A DNA stretch of 64,000 bases. Source: Campylobacterota bacterium (GTDB lineage Bacteria; Campylobacterota; Campylobacteria; Campylobacterales; Sulfurimonadaceae). Under the pieces are notes generated by a model that saw only the letters and a list, made by a program, of their open reading frames with translations, searched no databases and was not told the DNA's origin. The stretch spans positions 1 to 64,000 of the forward strand of contig JBFMGG010000004.1 in the NCBI GenBank assembly GCA_040752835.1. The letters run 5' to 3'. The position numbers and the translations under genes were made by a program. Positions 1 to 9,110 of the stretch are shown piece after piece (position 1 is the first letter of the stretch; the number at the start of each line of letters is the position of its first letter).

Positions 1-79
1 TGAGGTTATCAATTATGGTGTGTCAATCGATAAGCTGGCTCAGATGCTAGAGTCTGGACAGATGAGATTTGACGTTTAA
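1..79 (+). CDS. 3' end of an unidentified gene (partial)
   Basis: An open frame enters the window from the left and ends at a TAA at 77-79. It encodes the last 25 residues of a protein, ending ESGQMRFDV. The tail looks like a short amphipathic helix with IDKLAQMLESG. I do not recognise the family; a flagellar anti-sigma type protein was considered but the tail does not match FlgM as I know it. It converges on the pflA-like gene with 35 bases between the two stops. The upstream part is outside the window, so length and function cannot be judged. Confidence 0.5.
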   Translation, partial: EVINYGVSIDKLAQMLESGQMRFDV

Positions 80-114
80 GTTTCAGAGGGTCAAAAATGG
101 AAATCAACCACTTT

Positions 115-1602
115 TTAAAGAGACCCGTATTTTTTCTGCTTGAACAGCACCTGCGCCTTTTTGTAAAGTGCTTTGCGTCCGACGCTTTCGTTACCGTAGC
201 GCTGTATCAGTTCGTCGTATTTTTTGATCTGCCCGGTTGCATTGCTCTCCTGCTCTTCAAAAAAGAGGCCGTCTTTTGCACGCCGCACTTCCGCGACGTA
301 ATCTCCGTATTTGTATGTTTTGAGGTATTCGTTGAACCGTTTGAGCGCTTCGCTCTTGCGGTCTGCCTGAGCAAGACGCAGCCCGAGATTTTTCAACAGT
401 ACTTCGTGCTCGGCGCTTTTGGGATCGGCACCGTTGAGAAGTGATTCGGCGATTCGTATTCCCGTCTTAAAATCTTTGCGGTATACGAACGTATCGGACA
501 TGTTGATCGCATCGTTGCGCACTTTCGTAAAATATTTCGGATTGGCTTTGATGATTTTGTCGGCATATTCGGCCGCTTTGTCCGTATTCCCGCCGCTCAG
601 TTCCATCTGCGCGAGCCTGAACGCCGCCTGGGATGCGACATCGACGTCCTGGGTCGTATCCAGCGCTTTCTGGTAATAGTACATGGCGCGTTTGGGCGAT
701 CCGCCGAATTCAACCTGCTTGGCCTTGTAAATCATTCCCACGGCGGCGAAAGGGCTGTCGCCGTGTTCCTTGAACAGACGGTCGTAGAAATAATCGGCAT
801 CCGCCGTCTGTCCGAGTTTCCCGTAGGCATTGGCCGTGTCGGCGAGGACTTCGGCGACATGCTGATCGGACGAATAATCGCGCAGAAACTGTTTGGCGAT
901 CTCGACGACCTTTTCATGGTTCCCGCGCTCGTGATAGGCCCGGATCTGATGAAGCATCAGCTCACTTCGGAATACCGTTTTCGGGTAATGTTGCAGGGTG
1001 TACTCGGCCAAATCCAGTACCTGTGCATAGTCTTTGGCGTCATATGCCTTTTTCATATGCATGTAGTCGGTAACGTCCTGGGCCCGCGTAATTTTGATCG
1101 GATTGCCCTTAAGGTCGAGTCCTCCGACATAGGGCTCGATGTTCTTTTCGATTCGGACCGGAAAATTGATGGCCGACGATCTCGGCGGCGGCGCATCAAG
1201 CAGAGGGGGTATATACTCATACCCCATCACGGTCCACTGTTTCGCTTTCGCCGTCTGCGCGGCATAAGTCTGCGTCGATTTCGCGAGACTGAAGGCGACG
1301 GGATAGAGTTTCATTTTTTTCTTGGGGAAAATCGAGACCGTATAGCCTTTGGAAGTTGCGGCTCCGGTAATTTTGAAATGGGCGTTTTCGATCGGTGAGA
1401 ATTTTTTCGGCGAAAGGGGGGAAAAACGGCAATCGATCCGTTTGGTTTCGTCGAACTCGTTGTTCAGGGCACGACATTCAAAGGGGATATTGTCCTGAAG
1501 GTGCAGAATACTGTAGGGCCTGGAATCTTCTTTACCGCTTTGGAGCGTGAGCTCCATCGCAAAAAGGGGAAAGCAGAGGGATAGAGCTATCCAGTACCGC
1601 AC
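115..1602 (-). CDS. pflA: PflA-like TPR protein, short form
   Basis: This 495-residue protein has an N-terminal hydrophobic stretch (residues 1-16, ending near FAME) that looks like a secretion signal, a beta-rich segment to about residue 150, and then TPR-like helical repeats to the end. It lies directly after nuoN, the place where Campylobacter jejuni and Helicobacter pylori carry pflA, a periplasmic TPR protein needed for flagellar rotation that forms part of the motor scaffold with PflB. Those proteins are about 790-800 residues from memory, so this one lacks roughly the last 300. The start is GTG at 1602 with a strong AAGGGGG ribosome binding site. Identity rests on synteny plus TPR architecture; the shortened C-terminus may make it partly or wholly non-functional. 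Confidence 0.7.
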   Translation of the reverse strand: MRYWIALSLCFPLFAMELTLQSGKEDSRPYSILHLQDNIPFECRALNNEFDETKRIDCRFSPLSPKKFSPIENAHFKITGAATSKGYTVSIFPKKKMKLYPVAFSLAKSTQTYAAQTAKAKQWTVMGYEYIPPLLDAPPPRSSAINFPVRIEKNIEPYVGGLDLKGNPIKITRAQDVTDYMHMKKAYDAKDYAQVLDLAEYTLQHYPKTVFRSELMLHQIRAYHERGNHEKVVEIAKQFLRDYSSDQHVAEVLADTANAYGKLGQTADADYFYDRLFKEHGDSPFAAVGMIYKAKQVEFGGSPKRAMYYYQKALDTTQDVDVASQAAFRLAQMELSGGNTDKAAEYADKIIKANPKYFTKVRNDAINMSDTFVYRKDFKTGIRIAESLLNGADPKSAEHEVLLKNLGLRLAQADRKSEALKRFNEYLKTYKYGDYVAEVRRAKDGLFFEEQESNATGQIKKYDELIQRYGNESVGRKALYKKAQVLFKQKKYGSL

Positions 1603-1624
1603 TATTCCCCCTTTCGTAAGATGA

Positions 1625-3130
1625 TTAATAACCGCTATTATACACGAATAAAGTTATGACTTCCAACAACGGATTGACCGCGAAAACGGCAAAAATCGTT
1701 CCGACGGCCGCGACACCGATAATCGTTTTGAGCGAAAGCGATGCGTTCATCAGGTAGTATTTATCGTACCCGACCATCGGCTCCTTCATGAACATGAAAA
1801 CGATCAGTTTGAGGTAGTAATATCCCGCGATCGCCGAGTTAAGCGCCATAATCAGCGCCAGCAGCGTATAACCGGCACTGACGGCGGAGCCGATCATGTA
1901 CATTTTGCCCCAGAACAGGCCAAAAGGCGGAATACCCGCCAGAGAGAGCATAAACAGACCCATCATGATCGCCGCCATCGGCATCGTTTTGACCATTCCC
2001 GAGAATTTTTCGTAAGGGTGGTCGGAACTCTGCCCCGGAAGAAGGTTCTTCTGACGGTTGACCCACAGCATGGTGAAAGCCCCGAGATTGGTGAAACTAA
2101 ACAGCGCCCAGTACAGGAAAAGACCCGTGTTGGCCTGCGTCGTACCGATCAGGATCGCCGCCATGACGAATCCGGCATGGGAAATCGAACTGTAGGCGAG
2201 CATCCGCTTGACATCGGTCTGGACCAATGCCCAGATGTTGGCGGCGGTCATGGTCACGACGACCCCGATATAGAGGATCACCTGCAACCATACCACACCG
2301 CTGTGGACGAGGAACTCGAACAAACGCATCGCGACGACGAACGCCGCGATTTTCGGAACGATCGACATGTATCCGGCAAGCGCCGCGGACGACCCTTCGT
2401 AAACGTCGGGAGTCCAGGTGTGAAACGGTACCATCGAGAGTTTGAACCCGAATGCCGCGATCATGAAAGTGACGGCGATCAGGACGTATCCGATGTTGCT
2501 GTAGTGATCTTCCGCAAGGACGGTGGCGATCTGGTTGATCTCGACCGAACCGCTGATCGCGTAGAGAATCATTGCACCGAACGCGTAAAAACCGGCCGCA
2601 AGCGCACCCATCGTAAAATATTTGACCGCCGCTTCAAACGATTTGGAGCGGTTGTGCAGCGCGATAAGGGTATAAAGCGCCAGTGAAGCCGTTTCCAATC
2701 CGACGAAGACAAGAATCAGGTTGTCGGTGGCGACCATGAACTGGAAACCCGCGATCATGAACAAGAACAGGGCGAAATACTCCGGATAGTTGTACTCGTG
2801 AAACCGTTTGGAGGTAAGTGCCAACGGAATAAAGAGCATCGAACCGGCCACGATGATGATCTGGGAAAGGATCGCGATCCCGTCCATCAGCATGACGTCG
2901 AAAAATCCAAGCACCGTTCCGTTTTTCAGGAAGACACCCCCGAAATCGATCAGGGCCCCCAAATCCAGAAGCAAGAACAACAAGGCGACCATGACGTACA
3001 GAGACTTGTGGAGTCCCTCTTTGACCAAATCGATCATCAGGATCGACAGTGCACCGACAATGGCGATGAGCATCGGAGCGAGCGTCGCGAGGTTCAGCGA
3101 CGCCAGCGATACGTTAACGGGCTCCAACAT
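1625..3130 (-). CDS. nuoN: NADH-quinone oxidoreductase subunit N
   Basis: This is a 501-residue polytopic inner-membrane protein with about 14 hydrophobic segments and the Mrp-antiporter-like signature of NuoL/M/N. It includes the conserved KxPFHxWxPDVYEG segment near residue 230 and the AYSSISHAG helix near residue 315. It is one of the three large proton-pumping subunits of complex I. Its ATG shares a base with the nuoM stop (TAATG), which implies translational coupling. It is the last nuo gene, 22 bases before the pflA-like gene. Confidence 0.96.
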   Translation of the reverse strand: MLEPVNVSLASLNLATLAPMLIAIVGALSILMIDLVKEGLHKSLYVMVALLFLLLDLGALIDFGGVFLKNGTVLGFFDVMLMDGIAILSQIIIVAGSMLFIPLALTSKRFHEYNYPEYFALFLFMIAGFQFMVATDNLILVFVGLETASLALYTLIALHNRSKSFEAAVKYFTMGALAAGFYAFGAMILYAISGSVEINQIATVLAEDHYSNIGYVLIAVTFMIAAFGFKLSMVPFHTWTPDVYEGSSAALAGYMSIVPKIAAFVVAMRLFEFLVHSGVVWLQVILYIGVVVTMTAANIWALVQTDVKRMLAYSSISHAGFVMAAILIGTTQANTGLFLYWALFSFTNLGAFTMLWVNRQKNLLPGQSSDHPYEKFSGMVKTMPMAAIMMGLFMLSLAGIPPFGLFWGKMYMIGSAVSAGYTLLALIMALNSAIAGYYYLKLIVFMFMKEPMVGYDKYYLMNASLSLKTIIGVAAVGTIFAVFAVNPLLEVITLFVYNSGY

Positions 3131-4680
3131 TAGTGTGCCTCCTGCATTGTAATGATCCCGTTCGACTCGGAGAGGTTCGGGATACGCGCCTTGGCTTCGG
3201 CGCTTTGCGCTTTGTCGTGCATCAGCTGGATGACCGATTCGACGCTGTTATTGATGGGTTCGAGAACCGGTTTGGGATAAACCCCCAGCCAGATCGCGAT
3301 GATTACGAGGGGAACCAGGCCCACCATTTCAACTTTGTTGACGTCTTTGAGATTCTTATTCTCTTCTTTGGTCACCGGCCCGAAGAACGCTTTTTTGTAC
3401 GCCGAGAGCATGTAGATCGCGCCGACGATGATCGCCACACCTGCAGCCAGCGTCATCGCGTGGGACTGTTTGTAGAACCCGAGCAGGCTCAGGAATTCCC
3501 CGACGAAGTTGATCGTCAGCGGCAGACCGACCGATGCCATCATCATGATCCCGAAAATGGTCGCATAGCGGGGCATCACCGATGCCAGGCCGCCGAATTC
3601 GCTCATCAGTTTCGTATGGCGGCGGTCGTAAATCACTCCGACAAGAAGGAAGAGCGCGCCCGAAACAACCCCGTGCGCGATCATCAGGAATACCGATCCG
3701 CTGACCCCTTCGACGTTCAACGCGAAGGTACCGAGAATAATGACCCCCATGTGCGAAATCGAGCTGTAGGCGACGACTTGTTTGATGTCTTCCTGGGCGT
3801 AGGCGACCATTGCCGTATAAATAATCATGATGATCGCGATGATCGCGATCGGGAACATGAAAAAGACCGATGCGTCCGGAAAAAGCGGAAGCGAAAAACG
3901 GACGAACGCGTAAGTTCCCATTTTGAGCAGAATTGCCGCAAGGATCACCGAACCGATGGTCGGTGCCTGACCGTGGGCATAGGGCAGCCACGTATGGAAC
4001 GGAAACATCGGAACTTTGATCGCGAATCCGAGGAAGAACGCGACAAAGAGCCAGATTTGAAAGTTCTCGGGCAGAATCAGACGATACCACTCCAGGATCG
4101 AAAAGCTCCACGCCCCCGTCGCCTGATAGTAAAAGTACGCCATGAAGAGCATCCCCACGAGCATCACCAGCGATCCGGCAAACGTATAAAGGAAAAACTT
4201 GATCGACGCATAGATACGCAACGGTCCGCCCCATGCACCGATGATGTAGAGCATCGGAACGAGCGAGAGTTCCCAGAAGACGTAGAACACGATGGCATCC
4301 AACGCCGCAAACACGCCCACCATCGTCATTTCAAGGAACAACAGGGTGATGATCATGTCTTTGACGCGGCGTGTTTCGGTCAGCGACGCGATACCGATCA
4401 ACGTAAAGAACGTCGACAGGATAATAATGAAAAGCGAAATCCCGTCAACCCCGAGCAGGTAGTTGATACCGAATGCCGGAATCAGCGGTGCGGCTTCCAT
4501 AAACTGCATCCCCGAAACCATCGGGTCGTACGCATACCACAACCACAGGGAGAGGAAAAACTCGATCCCCGCCACGGCGATACCGTAAGCGCGGATACTG
4601 TCTTGTCTGACAACGAACCCGAACATCGCGGCCAATGCCGGGAAGAAAATCAAAAGCGATAAAATATGATCCAACATCAT
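3130..4680 (-). CDS. nuoM: NADH-quinone oxidoreductase subunit M
   Basis: This 516-residue membrane protein belongs to the antiporter-like NuoM family. Visible landmarks are [18 protein letters not shown] near residue 220 with the conserved lysine and histidine, AYSSISHMG near residue 310, and a glutamate in the fifth helix region (FWELSLVPM). It forms one of the proton channels of the complex I membrane arm. The gene has two consecutive ATG codons at its start (4680 and 4677), either of which could initiate. It lies 6 bases after nuoL. Confidence 0.96.
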   Translation of the reverse strand: MMLDHILSLLIFFPALAAMFGFVVRQDSIRAYGIAVAGIEFFLSLWLWYAYDPMVSGMQFMEAAPLIPAFGINYLLGVDGISLFIIILSTFFTLIGIASLTETRRVKDMIITLLFLEMTMVGVFAALDAIVFYVFWELSLVPMLYIIGAWGGPLRIYASIKFFLYTFAGSLVMLVGMLFMAYFYYQATGAWSFSILEWYRLILPENFQIWLFVAFFLGFAIKVPMFPFHTWLPYAHGQAPTIGSVILAAILLKMGTYAFVRFSLPLFPDASVFFMFPIAIIAIIMIIYTAMVAYAQEDIKQVVAYSSISHMGVIILGTFALNVEGVSGSVFLMIAHGVVSGALFLLVGVIYDRRHTKLMSEFGGLASVMPRYATIFGIMMMASVGLPLTINFVGEFLSLLGFYKQSHAMTLAAGVAIIVGAIYMLSAYKKAFFGPVTKEENKNLKDVNKVEMVGLVPLVIIAIWLGVYPKPVLEPINNSVESVIQLMHDKAQSAEAKARIPNLSESNGIITMQEAH

Positions 4681-4686
4681 TACTCC

Positions 4687-6573
4687 TTAAGCGCCGACCG
4701 CGTTGTAACCCACGGTAAAGGCAACGGCAAGCGCCAGCAAAACGACCAGGCCGACCACCATCCAGCGTAACATGCTGGAGAGGTTGCCGTTCTGGATATC
4801 CCGGGTATTCTCACCCGTTTTGTAGATCGCGTTGGCGATCGCGTCGACGGTAGCGTCGACGATTTTAAGGTCGATCTGCTTCCATGCGATTTTCGAAAGT
4901 TCCAGATAAGGCTTCGAAAACACTTCGTCGAAAAACTTCGGAATATAGTACTGATTCCACAGCAGTTTGTAGCAGAAACGGTTTTCCATTTTCGAGGTTC
5001 CGTCCGGAACGCTACTCCAGTTGGCGTATTTTTTATACGCGAACAAAATCGCCGCGATGACGAAAAGCTGCGTCCCGATCGTCATGATCCAGTAGGTCAT
5101 CTCGCTGTGGACATGGTACTGCGTCGACGGAAGCAGGTTGATCACCAGCTGATAATAGGTCATTTTGAACGCCCCGGCGATCACCGCAAGGACGAGCAGC
5201 GGGCTCATCGCGACCAGCATGAATTTATACGCTTCGTGCGGATGGATGCCGAAGAGTTTGTAGCGCTCTTCCCCGTGGAAGATCAGAGCGACCAGACGGA
5301 ACGAATAAAACGCCGTCAAGCCCGCCGTGAGCAACAGAACCGTATACAGCACGTAGTGGTGCTCGACGAATGCTACCTCGAGGATCAGGTCTTTCGAGAA
5401 GAAACCGGCCAACGGATAGATTCCCGCCAGCGCAACCGATGCGACCGTCATCATCACGAAGGTCCCTTTCATCACTTTGCGCAGGCCACCCATTTTGAAC
5501 GGGTCGAGTTCGTCGTGCATCGCGTGCATGACGTTACCTGCACCGAGGAACAGGAGGGCTTTGAAAAATGCGTGGGCCATCAGGTGGAAAAGAGCGACCC
5601 AGTAGGCGCCCAGACCGGCCGCAACGAACATGTATCCCAGCTGCGAGAGCGTCGAATAGGCGATAATCCGTTTCATGTCACGGTTCACGAGCGCCATCGA
5701 AGCGGCGAAGAACGCGACAAAAGCACCGAGGCTGGCGATAAAGAGCCCGACATTGGGGATCAGATCGTAGATCGGGTTGGAACGGACGACCAGATAAACC
5801 CCTGCCGTTACCATCGTCGCGGCATGGATAAGGGCCGAAACGGGCGTAGGGCCTTCCATCGCATCGGCCAGCCAGGTATGGAGCGGAAACTGCGCCGATT
5901 TACCCATTGCCCCGATGAAGAGGAAAATACCGATCCAGGTCACCACTTCCACCGGAAGGTTTCCGATTTCGGAAAACACGACGTCGTACTGCAGCGAACC
6001 GATGTTCCAGTAAACCAGAAAGAGTCCGATCAACATCCCCAGGTCGGCGATACGGTTCATGATGAACGCTTCGTTCGCCGCCCATGTGGCCGATTCTTTG
6101 TGGTACCAGAATCCGATGAGTCCCCACGAGCACAGACCGACCCCTTCCCATCCGATGAAAAGTCCCGCAAAGTTGTCGCTCATGACGAGAACCATCATCG
6201 AAAACACGAATGCCGACAGCCATGAGAAAAAGCGGTTGAATCCCTTGTCGTGGTCCATGTACCCGATCGAATAGATGTGAACGACCGTCGAGACGACGGT
6301 AACGACCATCATCATGACGACACTCACCTGATCGACGACGAAACCGAACGGAATGTACAGATCTCCCGTCGCCATCCACGTCATCAGTTCGACGTGTACC
6401 GTATGCCCGCTCATGACGTGGTTTAGCAAAACGGCGCTGCTGAGGAACGAAACGAACAGCAGACCCGACGTCACGTAGCCTGTGAGCTTGGTTTTGGGCG
6501 ACGCGCCGAAGAGCGCCGCAAACAACGACCCGGCCAGCGGAGCGAAGAGGGCAAGATATAAGTAGAGTTCCAT
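4687..6573 (-). CDS. nuoL: NADH-quinone oxidoreductase subunit L
   Basis: This 628-residue protein is the most distal antiporter-like subunit of complex I. Landmarks are the WEGVGLCSWGLIGFW helix near residue 145, GKSAQFPLHTWLADAMEGPTP near residue 230, and AYSTLSQLGYM near residue 310. After the antiporter core it has the long C-terminal part typical of NuoL, which would form the lateral amphipathic helix and a last membrane anchor (about residues 605-625). Length is normal for the family. It sits 3 bases after nuoK in the operon. Confidence 0.97.
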   Translation of the reverse strand: MELYLYLALFAPLAGSLFAALFGASPKTKLTGYVTSGLLFVSFLSSAVLLNHVMSGHTVHVELMTWMATGDLYIPFGFVVDQVSVVMMMVVTVVSTVVHIYSIGYMDHDKGFNRFFSWLSAFVFSMMVLVMSDNFAGLFIGWEGVGLCSWGLIGFWYHKESATWAANEAFIMNRIADLGMLIGLFLVYWNIGSLQYDVVFSEIGNLPVEVVTWIGIFLFIGAMGKSAQFPLHTWLADAMEGPTPVSALIHAATMVTAGVYLVVRSNPIYDLIPNVGLFIASLGAFVAFFAASMALVNRDMKRIIAYSTLSQLGYMFVAAGLGAYWVALFHLMAHAFFKALLFLGAGNVMHAMHDELDPFKMGGLRKVMKGTFVMMTVASVALAGIYPLAGFFSKDLILEVAFVEHHYVLYTVLLLTAGLTAFYSFRLVALIFHGEERYKLFGIHPHEAYKFMLVAMSPLLVLAVIAGAFKMTYYQLVINLLPSTQYHVHSEMTYWIMTIGTQLFVIAAILFAYKKYANWSSVPDGTSKMENRFCYKLLWNQYYIPKFFDEVFSKPYLELSKIAWKQIDLKIVDATVDAIANAIYKTGENTRDIQNGNLSSMLRWMVVGLVVLLALAVAFTVGYNAVGA

Positions 6574-6576
6574 ACA

Positions 6577-6882
6577 TTATCCTCGCATTGAAGTCATTTG
6601 ATCGAGATCGATCTTACCGGTACGTTTGTACCACACGATGAGCAGTCCCAGACCGACCGCTACTTCCGACGCCGCAATCGCGATGATAAAAAAAGCAAAC
6701 ATCTGTCCGCTCAGATCGCCGATGTAATGTGAAATCGCCGCAAACGCGATGTTGGTCGCATTGAGGAGGATTTCGGTCGCAAAAAACAGCATCAGCAGGT
6801 TTTTGCGGCGCATGACTCCGATCAGGCCGATCGCGAACAGCACGGTCGACAAAACCAGATAATGGGTAAGGGTAATTTCCAT
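6577..6882 (-). CDS. nuoK: NADH-quinone oxidoreductase subunit K
   Basis: This 101-residue protein has three membrane helices and the two conserved intramembrane glutamates of NuoK (FATEILLN and AASEVAVGLG). These glutamates are part of the proton-transfer path between the quinone site and the antiporter subunits. Length and sequence are typical. Its start codon abuts the nuoJ stop, with the overlap at 6882. Confidence 0.97.
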   Translation of the reverse strand: MEITLTHYLVLSTVLFAIGLIGVMRRKNLLMLFFATEILLNATNIAFAAISHYIGDLSGQMFAFFIIAIAASEVAVGLGLLIVWYKRTGKIDLDQMTSMRG

Positions 6883-7466
6883 CAGTGTTCCCCTCTCTCT
6901 TGGTGTGTTGGATTCGATGCGTGCATCATCTCAATCTCCTCTTCGGCCATCAACGTGAGCGATTTGTCCATTTTCTTGCCGGCGAGAACGATCCCCGCGA
7001 TCATCGCTACCAGGAGCATGACCGCCGCCACTTCGAACGGTACGAGGTATTTGGTAAACAAGACCATACCGACCGCCTGCGAGTTGCCCACTTCGGGGTT
7101 GATCGGGTAGAGCGCCTGGATGTTGTTGGAGACGATCGGTGCGACGAAAATCGCCACAACCAAAACGGCCGCCAGCACGCCGAGGACAAACACGATCTGA
7201 GGGTTGGTCCGTTTTTCGACGACGTTGCGGGTCGTATCGAAAAACATCATCCCGAACGCATAAAGTGCCATGACCGCACCGGTATAGACGATAATCTGGA
7301 TCGCGCCCAGGAAATCGGCACCGAGGATAAAGAAAAACGCCGAGATAAAAATCATCCCCGCCGCCATCGCCGTGATGGCGTAGAGTGCCTGCGACGTCAT
7401 GACGGTAATCGTAAACATGACAATCGTCAAGGCTGCAAACAGATAAAAAGCGATTGCTTCAAACAT
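6882..7466 (-). CDS. nuoJ: NADH-quinone oxidoreductase subunit J
   Basis: This 194-residue inner-membrane protein has five predicted helices. The third contains the family pattern YTGAVMALYAFGMM, which in structures carries the flexible pi-bulge that couples quinone chemistry to proton transfer. The cytosolic tail (about residues 165-194) is charged, with KKMDKSLTLMAEEEIEMM. It overlaps nuoK by one base and follows nuoI by 9 bases. Confidence 0.95.
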   Translation of the reverse strand: MFEAIAFYLFAALTIVMFTITVMTSQALYAITAMAAGMIFISAFFFILGADFLGAIQIIVYTGAVMALYAFGMMFFDTTRNVVEKRTNPQIVFVLGVLAAVLVVAIFVAPIVSNNIQALYPINPEVGNSQAVGMVLFTKYLVPFEVAAVMLLVAMIAGIVLAGKKMDKSLTLMAEEEIEMMHASNPTHQERGEH

Positions 7467-7475
7467 TCCTACTCC

Positions 7476-8105
7476 TTAATACGCAAGCGGGGTCTTTTTG
7501 ACCGACGCGTCGCTTCCCGGGATTACGGCACCGAAGCCCGGATACTCTTCCTGCGCTCCCGCCTTGAGCAGATCAAGAGGGGTGAGCATATCGTCTTTGA
7601 TGACGAAATGGGCACGCTGCTCGGAGGCGTTTTCATAACGCGGGCCGTGGACGATCGCCAGTTCCGGGCACACTTCCGCACAGTAACCGCAGAAGATGCA
7701 GCGCCCGAGGTTGATGCTGTACTCGGTCACCTCTTTACGGCTGTTCTCGTCGATCCGCGTATCCATCCGGATACAATCGGAGATACAGATCTTTTCGCAC
7801 AGTCCGCATCCGATGCAGCGCTCATATCCCGATTCCCACAAGCGAAGGAGCTTGTGAACCGCGCGGTAACGCGGACCGATCGGAAGTTTCTCTTTGGGAT
7901 ACTGGACGGTGTGGATGTCGAATTTGATCATCTCCCGCAGTACGACCCACAAACCGACGAACAGCTCGCCGCTGAACGTCCGGCGGACCACCTGTTTGAA
8001 CTTGTCCCATCCGCTCTCGGGATAGCTTTCGATATCGACGTAATAGTAGGCGCTTTTTTCGCTTACGTTACGGTCGGTAAATATCTCTTCGTGTCCATGA
8101 TGCAT
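7476..8105 (-). CDS. nuoI: NADH-quinone oxidoreductase subunit I (2x 4Fe-4S)
   Basis: This 209-residue peripheral subunit carries the N6a and N6b iron-sulfur clusters. Two CxxCxxCxxxC(P) motifs are visible: [11 protein letters not shown] near residue 98 and [12 protein letters not shown] near residue 137. It passes electrons from NuoG to NuoB. The N-terminal 60 residues form a helical, membrane-facing extension as in other NuoI proteins. It lies 12 bases after nuoH. Confidence 0.97.
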   Translation of the reverse strand: MHHGHEEIFTDRNVSEKSAYYYVDIESYPESGWDKFKQVVRRTFSGELFVGLWVVLREMIKFDIHTVQYPKEKLPIGPRYRAVHKLLRLWESGYERCIGCGLCEKICISDCIRMDTRIDENSRKEVTEYSINLGRCIFCGYCAEVCPELAIVHGPRYENASEQRAHFVIKDDMLTPLDLLKAGAQEEYPGFGAVIPGSDASVKKTPLAY

Positions 8106-8117
8106 ACCACTACCCCC

Positions 8118-9107
8118 TTAGAACATCATCACGATGCCGGTAACGATAACGTTGAGCACGGCGATCGGCATTAAAACTTTCCAGCACAGCCACATGAGCT
8201 GGTCGGGACGGACATCCGGCCACGCGGCACGGGTCCATAGGAAAAAGAAGAAGAAAAACGCGACCTTGAGGATCAGCTGTACCGCCCCCGCAATCGTACC
8301 GTCACCGAAACCTCCGAGGAAGATGATCGCCATGACGAACGAAATAAAGAACATGTTCGCGTATTCCCCGATAAAGAACAGACCCCAGCGCATCCCCGAG
8401 TACTCGGTACCGAAACCGTCGATGATCTCGTGGTCGTTGGCCACGAGGTGAAACGGCGTACGCCCCGTCTCGGCAAACGCCGCAATCCAGAAAAGGATGA
8501 ACGCTACCGGCTGCGACCAGACGATCCAGTTACCGATCCCGCCGGCTTGGTAGTTGTTGATGTCGATGAGCGAGAGCGATCCGACCATCATCAAAGGCGC
8601 CAGAAGCGAAAGCCCCGTAATCACTTCGTACGAAATGAAGATCGCCGCACTCCGCGCCGCCGAGATCAGCGACCATTTGTTCGCAGAGGCCATACCCCCA
8701 AGCAGCGGGCCGTACAAACCGATCGCCATCACCCCAAGAACGTAGAGAATCCCGACGTTGATGTCGGCAACAATCGGATGAACGGTATAGCCCATAACCG
8801 TAAACTGGGGCCAGAACGGAATCGCCGCAGCCGCCATGAATGCGGTAGCCGCGGTGATGACCGGGGCAATTTTAAAAATCGGCTTGACGACGTTTTGGGG
8901 AACGATATCCTCTTTCGTGAAGAGTTTGATCCCGTCTGCCATGATCTGAAGCAACCCGTATGGCCCGACGTGCATCGGTCCAAGGCGACGTTGCATGAAC
9001 GCCAGAACCTTACGCTCGAAATAGGTACCGAACCCTGCAAGCGCGGAAAAAATCAACAAAATGACAACGATTTTGACGATCGTCTCAATAATGAATGCTG
9101 CATCCAT
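8118..9107 (-). CDS. nuoH: NADH-quinone oxidoreductase subunit H
   Basis: This 329-residue membrane protein has about eight helices and forms much of the quinone chamber at the junction of the two arms of complex I. Conserved loops are present: FERKVLAFMQRRLGPMHVGPYGLLQ near residue 30 and the acidic loop AETGRTPFHLVANDHEIIDGF near residue 210. Length is typical. It is 3 bases downstream of the second nuoG. Confidence 0.97.
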   Translation of the reverse strand: MDAAFIIETIVKIVVILLIFSALAGFGTYFERKVLAFMQRRLGPMHVGPYGLLQIMADGIKLFTKEDIVPQNVVKPIFKIAPVITAATAFMAAAAIPFWPQFTVMGYTVHPIVADINVGILYVLGVMAIGLYGPLLGGMASANKWSLISAARSAAIFISYEVITGLSLLAPLMMVGSLSLIDINNYQAGGIGNWIVWSQPVAFILFWIAAFAETGRTPFHLVANDHEIIDGFGTEYSGMRWGLFFIGEYANMFFISFVMAIIFLGGFGDGTIAGAVQLILKVAFFFFFFLWTRAAWPDVRPDQLMWLCWKVLMPIAVLNVIVTGIVMMF

Positions 9108-9110
9108 TGT

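Noticed and set aside
3133-4662. Long plus-strand open frame (about 509 codons) opposite nuoM
   Set aside because: It mirrors nuoM codon by codon, is extremely rich in Arg, His and Asp, and has no ribosome binding site; a shadow of a hydrophobic gene.
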